A stretch of 64,000 nt of DNA from Verrucomicrobiota bacterium (GTDB lineage Bacteria > Verrucomicrobiota > Verrucomicrobiia > Limisphaerales > JAEYXS01): NCBI GenBank assembly GCA_023431185.1, contig JAEYXS010000001.1, positions 37,193-101,192 on the forward strand. The letters run 5' to 3'. Both the position numbers and the translations under genes were made by a program. Shown here piece after piece: positions 54,546 through 63,276 of the stretch (position 1 is the first letter of the stretch; every line of letters begins with the position of its first letter). Below the pieces are notes generated by a model. It had not been told where the DNA came from and did not search any database. It saw only the letters and a list, made by a program, of their open reading frames with translations.

Positions 54546-55952
54546 TTAGTGGGCAAAGCCCTTTTCGTCATCCGGCAGGGCCTGATCCTTGGTCTCCGGC
54601 AGGAAGGGCAGCACCAGCAGGCCCAGCAAAAAGACGGAACACATGGTCAGACCGGCGTAGCGCATCGGCTCCGGCTTGTCGGCGAAGACTTCGCTCGTCA
54701 GCAAGCCCAGCAGGGCCGGGCCGGCCGCCGCCGCGAAGCGGCCCACGTTGTAGCAGAAGGAGATACCCGTGCTCCGGAGATGCGTCGGGAACAGCTCCGG
54801 GAAATAGATGGCGTAGCCGCCAAAGAGGGCCAACTGGCAGAAGCCCATGACGGGGATCATCCAGAAGATGTCCGAGAAATCCTTGAGGAACCAGAAGACC
54901 ATGGCCGTGCTCAGCATGGCCGCCACAAAAGCCAGGGCAAAGGTGCGGCGGCGACCGATGATCTGGGTGATGCGGCTGAAGGCGATCATGCCCAAGAACG
55001 CGCCCACGTTGATCATCATGGAGGTGACCCCGGCCCAGAAGGTCAGTTTGCCGGGGATCTGATCCGCAGGCACGCCCTGCGAGGTGAACGTTTTTTGCAG
55101 CACGGAGCGGATCAGGTCGATGCTGAAGAAGCCGATCCCCCACAGGCCGATGACGCCCGAACAGGCGAGCAACATGCCCAGCAAGGCATGCTTGCGCCAG
55201 CGCGGGGTGGAGAACAGTTCACCGTAGGTGAAGGCGGAGCGTTTATTGATCTCGCCGGAGTCCTTCATCTTCTGCCACCTCTCCGGTTCCTTGAGCTTGG
55301 CCCGGATGATCAGGGCCAGCAGGGCAGGCAGCGCGCCGATCACGAACATCCAGCGCCAGGCCTGCCACCCCATCCACAAGCCGCCTACGCCGGTCGCCTC
55401 AAGATGGCCCAAGCCCATACTGATGAGGGCGGCCGAAACATTGCCCACCGCCGAAAGGGCCTGGAGCAGACCGAGAGCATAGGGCCGGGCGCGCTGGGGC
55501 ATCACTTCCGCCACCAGCGAGACGCCGACCGCGAACTCGCCCCCCACACCCAGCCCGGTGATGAAGCGATAAAAGGCGAAGTCCCAGAAGCCGGTGGACA
55601 GCGCGCTCAAGCCGGTACACAGGGAGTAGATGAGGATGGTCCACATCATCGTCTTGGCGCGGCCGATGCGGTCGCCCAGCATGCCGAAGGTCAGCCCGCC
55701 AACGGCCCAGCCGATGAGGAAGATGGAGGTCGAATAGCCGCCGTACTTGGCCACATCGCCAGGCGAAGCGGGTATGTCACCATCCGCCAACAGCTCCTTC
55801 ATGGCCGGCACGCGGGCCAGATTGAAGAGTTGCTGGTCCAGGCAGTCGAAAAGCCAGCCCAAGGCGGCCACGATGAACACGAACCAGTGATATTTGTTGA
55901 GGAGTCTCCACCAAGGAACGGAATTGTTATCAGCCGAGGGGTCGGTGCTCAT
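54546..55952 (-). CDS. MFS transporter, 468 aa
   Basis: Major facilitator protein with twelve helices. The loop 2-3 motif is GMLGDRIGRAKTMMW (about 89-103), and FYRFITGLGVGGEFAVGVSL with VAEVMPQRAR (about 127-156) is typical of the sugar/aromatic-acid/metabolite proton symporter branch. The first helix has ALGWLFDCLDQQLFNLARVP, where the acidic residue pair fits the aromatic acid/H+ symporter type. The second half repeats the pattern (FSRITQIIGRRRTFALAFVA). Substrate unknown. ATG at 55952. Confidence 0.9.
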   Translation of the reverse strand: MSTDPSADNNSVPWWRLLNKYHWFVFIVAALGWLFDCLDQQLFNLARVPAMKELLADGDIPASPGDVAKYGGYSTSIFLIGWAVGGLTFGMLGDRIGRAKTMMWTILIYSLCTGLSALSTGFWDFAFYRFITGLGVGGEFAVGVSLVAEVMPQRARPYALGLLQALSAVGNVSAALISMGLGHLEATGVGGLWMGWQAWRWMFVIGALPALLALIIRAKLKEPERWQKMKDSGEINKRSAFTYGELFSTPRWRKHALLGMLLACSGVIGLWGIGFFSIDLIRSVLQKTFTSQGVPADQIPGKLTFWAGVTSMMINVGAFLGMIAFSRITQIIGRRRTFALAFVAAMLSTAMVFWFLKDFSDIFWMIPVMGFCQLALFGGYAIYFPELFPTHLRSTGISFCYNVGRFAAAAGPALLGLLTSEVFADKPEPMRYAGLTMCSVFLLGLLVLPFLPETKDQALPDDEKGFAH

Positions 55953-56090
55953 GCGTACGCGATGTGTCAGGGTTTAGTAAAATACCATTGAGACGGTGCA
56001 TGCGTACACGGCCCGGCCAGTTCCGCCAAGCAAGAATTGCACGTATGCGTATTTTTTCTGACTTCCCGCTGTTTGTCCACGGCTGGACGG

Positions 56091-57605
56091 TTAGCCAAGA
56101 ACCCGACGTATTGCCGCCCGCAGCTTCGCTTCGGCACCCGGCCCCACCCAGCACCAGTCGTGGAGGTTGGAATCTTTTTCGGTCCAATGTTTTTCGGTGG
56201 GGATGTAGCCGGTGGCGGATTCGCCGTAGCCGAGGGTCAGCACGAAGCTGTCAGGACGAAGTTTTTGGGCGGCGAGTTGGTAATCGACGTAGGCTTCGCC
56301 GGGCAGGAGGAGCAGTTGAGCGGGGCCGAAGTCGAGCAGCGGGATGTCCACGGGCTGGCCTCCGGCCAGGCGGCGTTGCCAGCTCAGGCCCATCGCGGCG
56401 AGGCATTGATCCCACGCTATGCTTTCGGGGGTGAGTTTCTTTTCCAGACCGGCGATGGTGAATGCTTCTTCGGGTCGCGGCGGGAAAATCACTTCTGATT
56501 GGCGGAACTCCAGTTTGGTGAGGGGTTGGCGTTTGGTGTTTTCCCAGGCGAGTTTCATCCCGGCGTGGAGGCGGTCGGCGAGGATTGGGCGGTTGGCGCG
56601 GGCACCGTCGTTGTACTTGCCGGCGGTGACGTTGCCGCTGCAACCGGAGGCGTAGATCTGAAAGACGTCGGGCAGATCGCGCTGGCGTTGACTGCGGGCG
56701 AGGCCGGGGAAATCGGCGGAGACTTCGCCGGTGCGGTAGTAGCTCATCGGGTGGATGGCGTAACTGCTCAGGGCGGCGACCGGTTTATCACCATCCCAAA
56801 AGCTCAGGCATTTGCAGAAGGGGTCGATGAGGCCTTCCTCCGCTTCGATGGCGAGGATGTTTTTCGTGGCGCTGCCGCGGTCGAAACGGACGGAGCCATC
56901 GGGCATGAGGTAGCGGCGATTGGAAGCGAGGCGGTCCACCTTCCCCTGCCCGGTGCCTACCTGCGTGACGCGGCGTGCTTCGGGCAAGGAATCGCGAAGT
57001 GCCTGGGCGACGCGTTGCACGGCGGTTTCGTGGAAAGCGAGGTCACAGATGGAACCGGCGAGTCGGCGTTCGCGCAGGATTTTTTCAGCGGTGAGGTCCA
57101 TCACGGGGGCTTCATGTTGATGGATGCTGGTGACGAGGACGCGAGCGGGATCGGTGCCAGCAGCGGCGGCGAGGACGGTGCGCCAGCGTTCGTAGGCGTC
57201 ATTGCGGATCTCGCACCAGTCCACGGAGACGAAGACGACGGGCTTATCGCCACCGAGCAATACGAAGCCGCGGGCTAGCAAGGGATCAGCGATGCTCTTG
57301 GCCTGCCAGAGGCCGCCCATCATGCCGTGGCCGAGAGGGACGGTGACATCGGCGGAGAAGGTGGCGAGACGGAAGTTACTCGATTCCGCAGCGGGGAGGA
57401 GAAAGGGAAAAGCCAGGGCGCTGGCGGAGAGTTTTAGGAAATGGCGGCGGGTGTGTTGAGAAGCATCAAGCCCGGTTGTAGATCCTTGCGATTGTGAACT
57501 GGTGGTGGATTCGCTCGTCCCCTTTCCCCTCACCCCGGCCCTCTCCCTTGGGGAGAGGGAGAGCGTATCAGCGCCGCTAAGTTCATTAGATGCAGCCTTA
57601 GTCAT
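56091..57605 (-). CDS. Neutral/alkaline ceramidase N-terminal-like exported protein, up to 504 aa
   Basis: Resembles the N-terminal domain of neutral/alkaline non-lysosomal ceramidases: SADVTVPLGHGMMGGLWQA, then VFVSVDWCEIRNDAYERWRT, LVTSIHQHEAPVMD (zinc ligands likely in HQHEAP) and SYAIHPMSYYRTGEVSADFP. The C-terminal immunoglobulin-like part of true ceramidases is absent. A Tat signal is at TRRHFLKLSASALAFPFLLP (about 52-71). The N-terminus is odd: residues about 15-29 (LSLSPRERAGVRGKG) are the translation of the dispersed palindrome at 57524-57561. Start at 57605 (504 aa) or GTG at 57533 inside the repeat (480 aa). Substrate not established. Confidence 0.78.
   Translation of the reverse strand: MTKAASNELSGADTLSLSPRERAGVRGKGTSESTTSSQSQGSTTGLDASQHTRRHFLKLSASALAFPFLLPAAESSNFRLATFSADVTVPLGHGMMGGLWQAKSIADPLLARGFVLLGGDKPVVFVSVDWCEIRNDAYERWRTVLAAAAGTDPARVLVTSIHQHEAPVMDLTAEKILRERRLAGSICDLAFHETAVQRVAQALRDSLPEARRVTQVGTGQGKVDRLASNRRYLMPDGSVRFDRGSATKNILAIEAEEGLIDPFCKCLSFWDGDKPVAALSSYAIHPMSYYRTGEVSADFPGLARSQRQRDLPDVFQIYASGCSGNVTAGKYNDGARANRPILADRLHAGMKLAWENTKRQPLTKLEFRQSEVIFPPRPEEAFTIAGLEKKLTPESIAWDQCLAAMGLSWQRRLAGGQPVDIPLLDFGPAQLLLLPGEAYVDYQLAAQKLRPDSFVLTLGYGESATGYIPTEKHWTEKDSNLHDWCWVGPGAEAKLRAAIRRVLG
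57524..57561. repeat. Dispersed palindrome, copy 2 (in the 5' end of the ceramidase-like gene)
   Basis: Same sequence class as 7286-7322 (CCTCACCCCGGCCCTCTCCC then GGGGAGAGGGA). Here it either encodes part of the protein's N-terminus or contributes a GTG start codon. Confidence 0.85.
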
Positions 57606-57649
57606 GACCGGTTTTAGATGTACTATTCTCCAACTGATTCATCACAACA

Positions 57650-58042
57650 TCATTCCAGCCCCAGTTTCTGGCGGGCTTCGGCGTCGAAGGCGAAGTAGTC
57701 GCAGGTGAGTTCTTCGCCTTGGGCGATGTCGCGGAGGGCGATGGTGGTCACGGGGGATTGGACTCCGGGAGGCGCACCGGTATTCGGCTGCGCCGCGTGA
57801 TTCATGAAGCAGCAGAAATCACCGCTGAGGATGTAGTGTGCATCTGACGGGCTCAGCCAGGCGAACCAGCGGATGTGCTGCTGTGTCAATTCCGGCAAGG
57901 AGGCGAGGCGGTCCGGGGCGATGGCCTGATCGAAGCCAGGTTCAAAACACCAGAAGGGGGTGCCGCGCGGGATGGCTTCAGCAGCGAAGAGACCCATCCC
58001 GTGGATGCGGCTCGGGGCGAGGCAGGTTTTGACGAGTAACAT
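57650..58042 (-). CDS. SET domain protein-lysine methyltransferase-like, 130 aa
   Basis: Compact SET domain. The first motif is SRIHGMGLFAAEAIPRGTPF (about 11-30), the NH-containing S-adenosylmethionine pseudoknot is FMNHAAQPNTGA (about 79-90), and GEELTCDYFAFD (about 109-120) supplies the catalytic tyrosine Y116-region. No pre-SET or post-SET zinc clusters. Such single-domain proteins are common in several bacterial phyla and may methylate a cytoplasmic protein; the target is unknown. ATG at 58042. It is followed by the ceramidase-like gene on the same strand with a 44-base gap. Confidence 0.85.
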   Translation of the reverse strand: MLLVKTCLAPSRIHGMGLFAAEAIPRGTPFWCFEPGFDQAIAPDRLASLPELTQQHIRWFAWLSPSDAHYILSGDFCCFMNHAAQPNTGAPPGVQSPVTTIALRDIAQGEELTCDYFAFDAEARQKLGLE

Positions 58043-58206
58043 GATGACGATGTGGCCTGTGCTGTACAGGAAGGGAGGGAGGATGGCGATTCTTTTGGGT
58101 GGCGGGCTGGAGGCTCAAGGTGCGAAAGCCGTCCCCGCGTTGCTGCTGGCGAGACGCCAGCGCTCCGCAGGCGGGATGGCCCGGTCAAGGGAGATTCGGT
58201 AGAATA

Positions 58207-58234
58207 CCTCGGCACTTATGTACATGTGCCGAGG
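58207..58234. repeat. Palindrome H2, copy 2
   Basis: CCTCGGCAC and GTGCCGAGG stem with loop TTATGTACAT. One base differs from the copy at 13672-13699. Confidence 0.8.
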
Positions 58235-58475
58235 CGGGGAATGGATGGGGAAAAGGCGGTTGAGGGGTTGGAAAGGTGGGAGACGCCAGGTTAGATGGTG
58301 AGGCGTGTTGGTTATCAGGGGCGGTTGGGAGCGGGATGTTGAGGCGGCTTAAAAGGGAGTATTCGAAGCGGCAGATTTTTCGTAATCATTTTTTCGGGGA
58401 AAATCACAATTTCAGCATAAACATTTCAGAACCAATCAGTTACAGATCGAAAATATTTTTAAAGGAAAAGGGACC

Positions 58476-58520
58476 ATGGACAGCGGTTGTCCTAGGTCCC
58501 CTACTACACTGGTCGCATGA
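58476..58520 (+). other. 14-codon short frame in composite element, copy 2
   Basis: ATG GAC AGC GGT TGT CCT onward, reading MDSGCPRSPTTLVA and stop. Palindrome GGACA/TGTCC is at 58478-58492, and an outer pair GGGACC/GGTCCC (58470-58475/58495-58500) extends the inverted repeat in this copy only. The TGA overlaps ATG in GCATGAATG, exactly as in copy 1, with the same 22-base spacing from the palindrome. Confidence 0.35.
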
Positions 58521-58570
58521 ATGGATCAGGAATCCAATCCGAGCAGGGAGTTTTGACCGGGCCAGCCGCC

Positions 58571-59260
58571 TCAGTAGGCGGTGGAGAAATCGGTGGTGAG
58601 GCCTTGCACGATGGCCACGCTGGCGGAGGTGCCGAGGCGCGTCGCCCCAGCCTCGATGAGGGCGAGGGCGGTGCGGGCATCGCGGATGCCGCCGGAGGCT
58701 TTGACGCCGCAATTGCGGCCGACGGTCTCGCGCATGAGGCGGACGTGTTCGACCGTCGCTCCGCCCTTGTTGAAGCCGGTGGAGGTCTTCACGAAATGGA
58801 CCTCGGCCTCGAGCGCGAGTTTGCAGGCCTGGACGATCTCTTCATCCGAGAGCAGGCAGGTCTCGAGGATGACTTTCACGGGCCGGCCATCGGCAGCTTC
58901 CACGACATCGCGGAGTTCGCGGACGATGTAGCCGTGGAAGCCATCCTTGAAACGGCCGAGGTTCATGACGACATCGATCTCCTGAGCGCCAAGGTCCACG
59001 GCGGCTTCGGTCTCGTAGCGTTTCACGTCGGCATCGGCGGCGCCAAGCGGGAAACCGGCGACGGCGGCGACGAGGACGCCGGAATCTTCGAGGAGCGAAA
59101 CGGCGAGTTCCACGCGGGAGCCGTTCACGCAAACGGATCGGAACTTGTGTTCGCGGGCTTCGGCGCAAAGCTTCTCGATCTCCTTGGAGGTGGCCTCGGG
59201 TTTCAGGAGGGTGTGGTCAAGGTATTGGGCGAGTTCCGCGGGAGTGAGGGCAAGGCTCAT
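58571..59260 (-). CDS. deoC: Deoxyribose-phosphate aldolase DeoC, 229 aa
   Basis: Cleaves 2-deoxyribose-5-phosphate to acetaldehyde and glyceraldehyde-3-phosphate in deoxynucleoside breakdown. Motifs: YLDHTLLKPEATSKEIEKLC (about 13-32), IDVVMNLGRFKDG with D96, Schiff-base K158 in HFVKTSTGF, and proton-relay K187 in VKASGGIRD. Full length for the short bacterial form. ATG at 59260. It lies next to the LPS polymerase gene but has no functional link to it that I can see. Confidence 0.96.
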   Translation of the reverse strand: MSLALTPAELAQYLDHTLLKPEATSKEIEKLCAEAREHKFRSVCVNGSRVELAVSLLEDSGVLVAAVAGFPLGAADADVKRYETEAAVDLGAQEIDVVMNLGRFKDGFHGYIVRELRDVVEAADGRPVKVILETCLLSDEEIVQACKLALEAEVHFVKTSTGFNKGGATVEHVRLMRETVGRNCGVKASGGIRDARTALALIEAGATRLGTSASVAIVQGLTTDFSTAY

Positions 59261-59287
59261 AAAAAATCGGGGGATGACGGGAAGCGG

Positions 59288-60817
59288 CTAACTGACCGTC
59301 GCAGCTGCGAGTTGGGACGGCGCAGCGGGCTGGGGTTGGGCGGCAGCGGCGGCGGCGGTCTGCAACCGGGCCTGTTCGCGGGCGTGGTCGTAGAGGCTGA
59401 CGTTGGCGAGGATGAGGAGCATGACCTCAAAGCTGGGGTAGGCCCCGAACGTCCAACCAAAGATGCACCACATGGAGGTGTAATAGACACTGATGAAACT
59501 GATGCCGCCCATGATGCCGGCTACGCCGTGCCGCAGCAGGTACATGAAGGGGCGGCGGATGAACTGCACGATGAGCGCGAGGTAACAAGCGAGGCCGAAG
59601 ATGCCGGTGTTGGCGAGGGTGGCGAACCAGCCGGTCTCATAGGAACCGACGTCGGCGGCCATCTCGATGGCGCGTTCAAAGGACCATTCCTGCTGACTGT
59701 GGACAAAGATGAGCTCGGCATCGAATTTTTTGACGCGGTTGCCGAAGAAGAACGTGGCGGGGTTATCCGTCCAGCGGGCCACGGCGATGGTGCGGAGGCG
59801 CTCATGCCAGTAATTGCTCATGGCGGTGTCCGCGTGGGCCTGCACCGCCCCCTGCTCCAGCACGAGGATGCTGAGGGTGCGCTGGATGCGGGGGTCCACA
59901 TGATCAAGCATGCCGGGGTAGAGATTCACGCCCGCGATGAGGAGCAAGCCGGCGGAGGCGGACGCGAGAATGAGGGTAAAGCGCTTGCTGGCCAGCGCGG
60001 CGAAGACAGGCACGAGCAGCCCCATGGCGATGGCCGTCCGGCCGCCACCAAGCAGCAAGGCGACAAAGCCCAGCCCCAAGAGACCAAGGAAAAAGGCGCG
60101 GGACCAGAAATGGCGGGCCAGGCAGACAAAGACCACGGCAAAAGCGGTCAGGCCGAGGCCGCTGTTGCGCAGATCATCCGTCTCGCCCGGGGAGGAACCC
60201 GGGAGGACATAATTGATGACGGGAATGTAAAAGAATCCGCCAACGTAATTGGTCAACATCGTGACGGTCACCCGGAGCAGGTAGGCGCCGAGCAGGAGGT
60301 ACAGGGCGGTCTTGAGGTACTTGGTGGAGCCAAACCAGACAAAGAGGACGCCGAAGATAAGCGGCCAGAGTGCCCAGGAATAGTGCCGGAGGATGTTGGT
60401 GATGCCACCCTCCCCCGTGAAGCGCGCCACCCCGATGCTCCAGACCATGTGGCCAATGAGATAGCAGCCGAGAAGAAAATAGGTCCAAGGCAGGACTTTC
60501 CGATATTGGTAGAAGGAACGGAAGCGCAGGGCTACGGCGAAAGCCAGAGGAATGGTGCAGACGAGCAACATCAGTTCATGGGCGTAGAGCTTGAAGCCGA
60601 ACCACATCACGCCGCCGGCGGCAAAAGCGGCCGGGACAGGAATCCACCACCAACGGGGGCTGAGAAAGAAAAACAGGCTGCCGCCCAGCAGCACGCCCAG
60701 AAAGATGGCACCGAAATAACCCCAGACCGCCAGGAAGTATCCCAGAAAAAGGGTGCCGCCCAGGATGGCCACCAAGCCAAGCCAGAATCGCGGATTGTTA
60801 TGCCAGTTGGGCTGCAT
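59288..60817 (-). CDS. O-antigen ligase/polymerase-like multi-pass membrane protein, 509 aa
   Basis: About eleven to twelve membrane helices (for example FWLGLVAILGGTLFLGYFLA and FGAIFLGVLLGGSLFFFL near the start). A large periplasmic loop (about 330-410) has RIQRTLSILVLEQGAVQAHA then DTAMSNYWHERLRTI and FGNRVKKFDAELIF. This is the plan of Wzy/WaaL O-antigen polymerases and ligases. The C-terminus is Ala/Pro/Gln-rich. ATG at 60817; the open frame upstream of it is antisense to a glycosyltransferase. Substrate specificity is unknown. It reads divergently from the GT9 gene at 61055. Confidence 0.8.
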   Translation of the reverse strand: MQPNWHNNPRFWLGLVAILGGTLFLGYFLAVWGYFGAIFLGVLLGGSLFFFLSPRWWWIPVPAAFAAGGVMWFGFKLYAHELMLLVCTIPLAFAVALRFRSFYQYRKVLPWTYFLLGCYLIGHMVWSIGVARFTGEGGITNILRHYSWALWPLIFGVLFVWFGSTKYLKTALYLLLGAYLLRVTVTMLTNYVGGFFYIPVINYVLPGSSPGETDDLRNSGLGLTAFAVVFVCLARHFWSRAFFLGLLGLGFVALLLGGGRTAIAMGLLVPVFAALASKRFTLILASASAGLLLIAGVNLYPGMLDHVDPRIQRTLSILVLEQGAVQAHADTAMSNYWHERLRTIAVARWTDNPATFFFGNRVKKFDAELIFVHSQQEWSFERAIEMAADVGSYETGWFATLANTGIFGLACYLALIVQFIRRPFMYLLRHGVAGIMGGISFISVYYTSMWCIFGWTFGAYPSFEVMLLILANVSLYDHAREQARLQTAAAAAAQPQPAAPSQLAAATVS

Positions 60818-61054
60818 CACGTCAGGCCGGTCGCAAGGTCTGCAACCGGTCTGGCGACTGAACTGGACTCGACCGTTCTTTTCAAGAATGATTTGTCCGG
60901 GTTGCCGCCGAAACTTAAGGCCGGAAAGGCGAATAAAAAAAATTCCCGGTCGACCTGCCAGCAAGCGGTGGGCGCAAACAACTCGCGGGTTGACGCCTAC
61001 GGAGGCCGGGGGATAGTCCGTGAGCAAGCAATCGAAACAGCAGAACGGCCGTGC

Positions 61055-62206
61055 ATGACCGCCCAGATCCAGCCCCAAACCATCCGCAAACTGCGGAACC
61101 GCTGGCTCGCGCAGTTGAGCGAATGGGCGGCTCCGGCGCTGAAGCATTATGGCCGGCGGCTATGCCCCGCCCCGCCGACCCCGCCAACGAACTGGAAGCA
61201 CGGGCTGTTGATTGGTGCCAACCATATCGGGGATGTCCTCTACCGCACGGCCAGCTTGCCCGCGTTGCAGCGCGGCCTGCCCGGCTGTGCCTGGCACTTT
61301 CTGACAGCAGCTCCCGCCGATGAGGTGCTCGGGCACAATCCGCACCTCGCGGGACAGATCGTGCTACCGCCGGGTCCGCCAGACCTGCCGATGTTGCGGG
61401 AAAAGATCCGGGCACAACTGGGTGCCTGGCCCGATGTGGCAGTCTGCTATGATTCCAGCACTTACTGGCCCAGCCTGCTGCTGGCCGCCCGGCTGGGGAT
61501 ACCCAACCGGGTGGCGTATGTGCATAAAGGTTTTTCCGGGCTGGTCACCCACCCCATCTCGTTCCGTTACCCGCAACCGTTCGCGGCCTATTTCCGGGAA
61601 CTGACGGCGGAGCTGACTGGTCAAAGGCCGGACTGGTCCTTGCGACCGCTGGTCTATCCCACAACGGAGGATGAGTCGGCAGCCCGCCAATGGTGGACCC
61701 GCCACGGATTGCAACCCGGCGAACCGGTCATCGCATGTTTCTGTACGAGCCGCCAGCCCACGGGCGTGTGGCCGCTGGAAAAATTCCGGGAAACATTTCA
61801 ACGGCTCCGGCAAAAGACTTCCGCGCGGATGATCTTGGGCGGAGCGAAGCAAGACCGCGGCATCCTCGAGCGGATAAATCGTGAGGCCAAATTGAATGCA
61901 CCCATCCTGGCGGGCGAGCTGGGGTTGCGCGCGTTGTATTGCCTGCTGCGCGATTGCCGGGTGGTGATCGCGACGGATTCCGGGCCGCGACACTTGGCGA
62001 ATGCTGCCGGCACACCAGTGGTGTTCGTGCGCAATCTCAGTTCCAGCAAGGTCGAAACGGGCGCGTATGTGGCGACGGACAATGACCTGGCACCCGACGT
62101 GGAGTTCGTCCGCAAAGCGGAACAGGCGCATTGGATGGCCCAGGTCGCCCCGGCGGACCTGGTGGAAAAAGTTCTGCAACTGCTGGATAAGAAAAATGGA
62201 GGCTAA
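61055..62206 (+). CDS. Glycosyltransferase family 9 (heptosyltransferase-like), 383 aa
   Basis: GT9 fold. The N-terminal motif is LLIGANHIGDVLYRTASLPA (about 51-70), where GD is usual. The donor-binding C-terminal half has EPVIACFCTSRQPTGVWPLE (about 228-247), MILGGAKQDRGIL and a conserved DSGPRHLANAAGTPVVFV (about 308-325). The start at 61055 was chosen because upstream in-frame sequence is antisense to the divergent polymerase gene. It is convergent with a second GT9 gene 13 bases away. Adds a sugar (heptose in the best-known relatives) to lipid A-core in the inner membrane. Confidence 0.85.
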   Translation: MTAQIQPQTIRKLRNRWLAQLSEWAAPALKHYGRRLCPAPPTPPTNWKHGLLIGANHIGDVLYRTASLPALQRGLPGCAWHFLTAAPADEVLGHNPHLAGQIVLPPGPPDLPMLREKIRAQLGAWPDVAVCYDSSTYWPSLLLAARLGIPNRVAYVHKGFSGLVTHPISFRYPQPFAAYFRELTAELTGQRPDWSLRPLVYPTTEDESAARQWWTRHGLQPGEPVIACFCTSRQPTGVWPLEKFRETFQRLRQKTSARMILGGAKQDRGILERINREAKLNAPILAGELGLRALYCLLRDCRVVIATDSGPRHLANAAGTPVVFVRNLSSSKVETGAYVATDNDLAPDVEFVRKAEQAHWMAQVAPADLVEKVLQLLDKKNGG

Positions 62207-62219
62207 GAGGCAAAAAGGG

Positions 62220-63272
62220 TCAGCGAGCGGAACCATCCGATGCAACCGGCGGCAGATGGGAGCGGACTGCCCGGGCCAGAGCCGCGCGGTCTATCTGCCC
62301 GCAAAAGTCACAATGCGCGCGTTCTGCTTTGCGGCGGTTGAGGCAAAACTCCAAGGGCGGAGCCAGCACGCTGGCCGGACCACCGCCCCGGTTGCCCCAG
62401 ACCTCGGCCGAAAGATTCTTCAGGGAACAAAAGGCGGAGACCGTCGGCGTCTTCAACGCAGCGGCCAGATGCAACGGCCCGGTGCTCGGACAGACATAGA
62501 CGCTCAACTGGTTGATGAGCGCGGCCAGTTCGCGCAAGGAAAGCTCCCCCATACTGTTCCACAACCTCGCGTTCTCCAGCACCTTCGCCGGCCACGCAGC
62601 GAGCAGCGCGCGTTCCTTGCCGCTGCCCGTGAGCACCACCGCGCAATCCGTCTCCGCCATGACCGTCTCTGCCAGCCGCCCGTAATCCAAGGGCGGCAGG
62701 TTGCAGGCGTTGCCGGCGCAACCCGGATGGATGCCCACCAACGGCCGGGAACCGAACCGCGCGGACAGCATCGCTTTGACGCGCGCGATCTCCGCATCGG
62801 TCAAAAACAATTCTGGTTCCGTGCCCTGCAATGGAATTTCCATCGCCCGCGCACAATCCAAAACGATGTCGCCGAAATAACGCGGCTCCTCCAGCATCCG
62901 CGAACTGAGGCAGCGATGCAGGGTCAACCGTCCCCAAACCCCCGACCACATGGCGATGCGCGTTTTCGCTCCAGAGCAGAAAGAGGCCCACAGAAGTTTC
63001 TTCTCGCGCGCGTAAGGCAGCAGCACGGCATCGAAACGTTGCGCCCGTATCCACCTGGCCAAGGGGCGCCAGGCATCGGGAAATCCCGGACAAACTACCT
63101 CCATGCTCCAGGCGGCGCTGACGCGCGGACTGTGCTCAAAAACGGGGAGGAAGGCCTTGGGCACGATCACCTGTACGTCGTTTCCGGCGAGCGCCAGCGC
63201 ACGCACCAGCGGGGTCGTCAGCACGACATCGCCCAGATGATCCATCCGTATGACCAGAATCTTTTGCCCCAT
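62220..63272 (-). CDS. Glycosyltransferase family 9 (heptosyltransferase-like), 350 aa
   Basis: Second GT9 protein. The N-terminus KILVIRMDHLGDVVLTTPLV has the family GD motif. The C-terminal half has PLVGIHPGCAGNACNLPPLD (about 177-196), DCAVVLTGSGKER and STGPLHLAAALKTPTVSAFC (about 269-288). The extreme C-terminus has Cys in AHCDFCGQID. It starts 4 bases after the stop of the flippase-like gene on the same strand, so the two are co-transcribed in a core-oligosaccharide or capsule locus. Confidence 0.9.
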   Translation of the reverse strand: MGQKILVIRMDHLGDVVLTTPLVRALALAGNDVQVIVPKAFLPVFEHSPRVSAAWSMEVVCPGFPDAWRPLARWIRAQRFDAVLLPYAREKKLLWASFCSGAKTRIAMWSGVWGRLTLHRCLSSRMLEEPRYFGDIVLDCARAMEIPLQGTEPELFLTDAEIARVKAMLSARFGSRPLVGIHPGCAGNACNLPPLDYGRLAETVMAETDCAVVLTGSGKERALLAAWPAKVLENARLWNSMGELSLRELAALINQLSVYVCPSTGPLHLAAALKTPTVSAFCSLKNLSAEVWGNRGGGPASVLAPPLEFCLNRRKAERAHCDFCGQIDRAALARAVRSHLPPVASDGSAR

Positions 63273-63276
63273 AGCC

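Larger units (their letters stand above)
58145..58540 (+). repeat. Composite dispersed element, copy 2
   Basis: Hairpin H1 (58145-58161, GCTGGCG aga CGCCAGC) with following GCTCC; CGGTAGAA; palindrome H2 (58207-58234); AT-rich leader with GAAAATC, GTTACAG and GAAAATA blocks; RBS-like AAAGGAAAAGGG; 14-codon frame; CGCATGAATGGATCAGGAA. Same part order and orientation as copy 1 at 13620-13970; the heptamer tract of copy 1 is absent. Confidence 0.7.
58043..58570. other. Intergenic region holding composite element copy 2
   Basis: Apart from the composite element (58145-58540) no gene is supported here; both flanking genes are on the minus strand. The region upstream of the element (58043-58144) shows nothing I can name. 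Confidence 0.65.

Noticed and set aside
54516..55991. Plus-strand open frame of about 490 codons
   Set aside because: Antisense to the MFS transporter with twelve helices on the minus strand. The plus-strand protein is His/Gly-rich and has no fold-like pattern.
58517..61054. Plus-strand open frame running into the GT9 gene
   Set aside because: Antisense to deoC and the O-antigen polymerase-like gene. Only the part from 61055 on has GT9 motifs, so the gene starts there.
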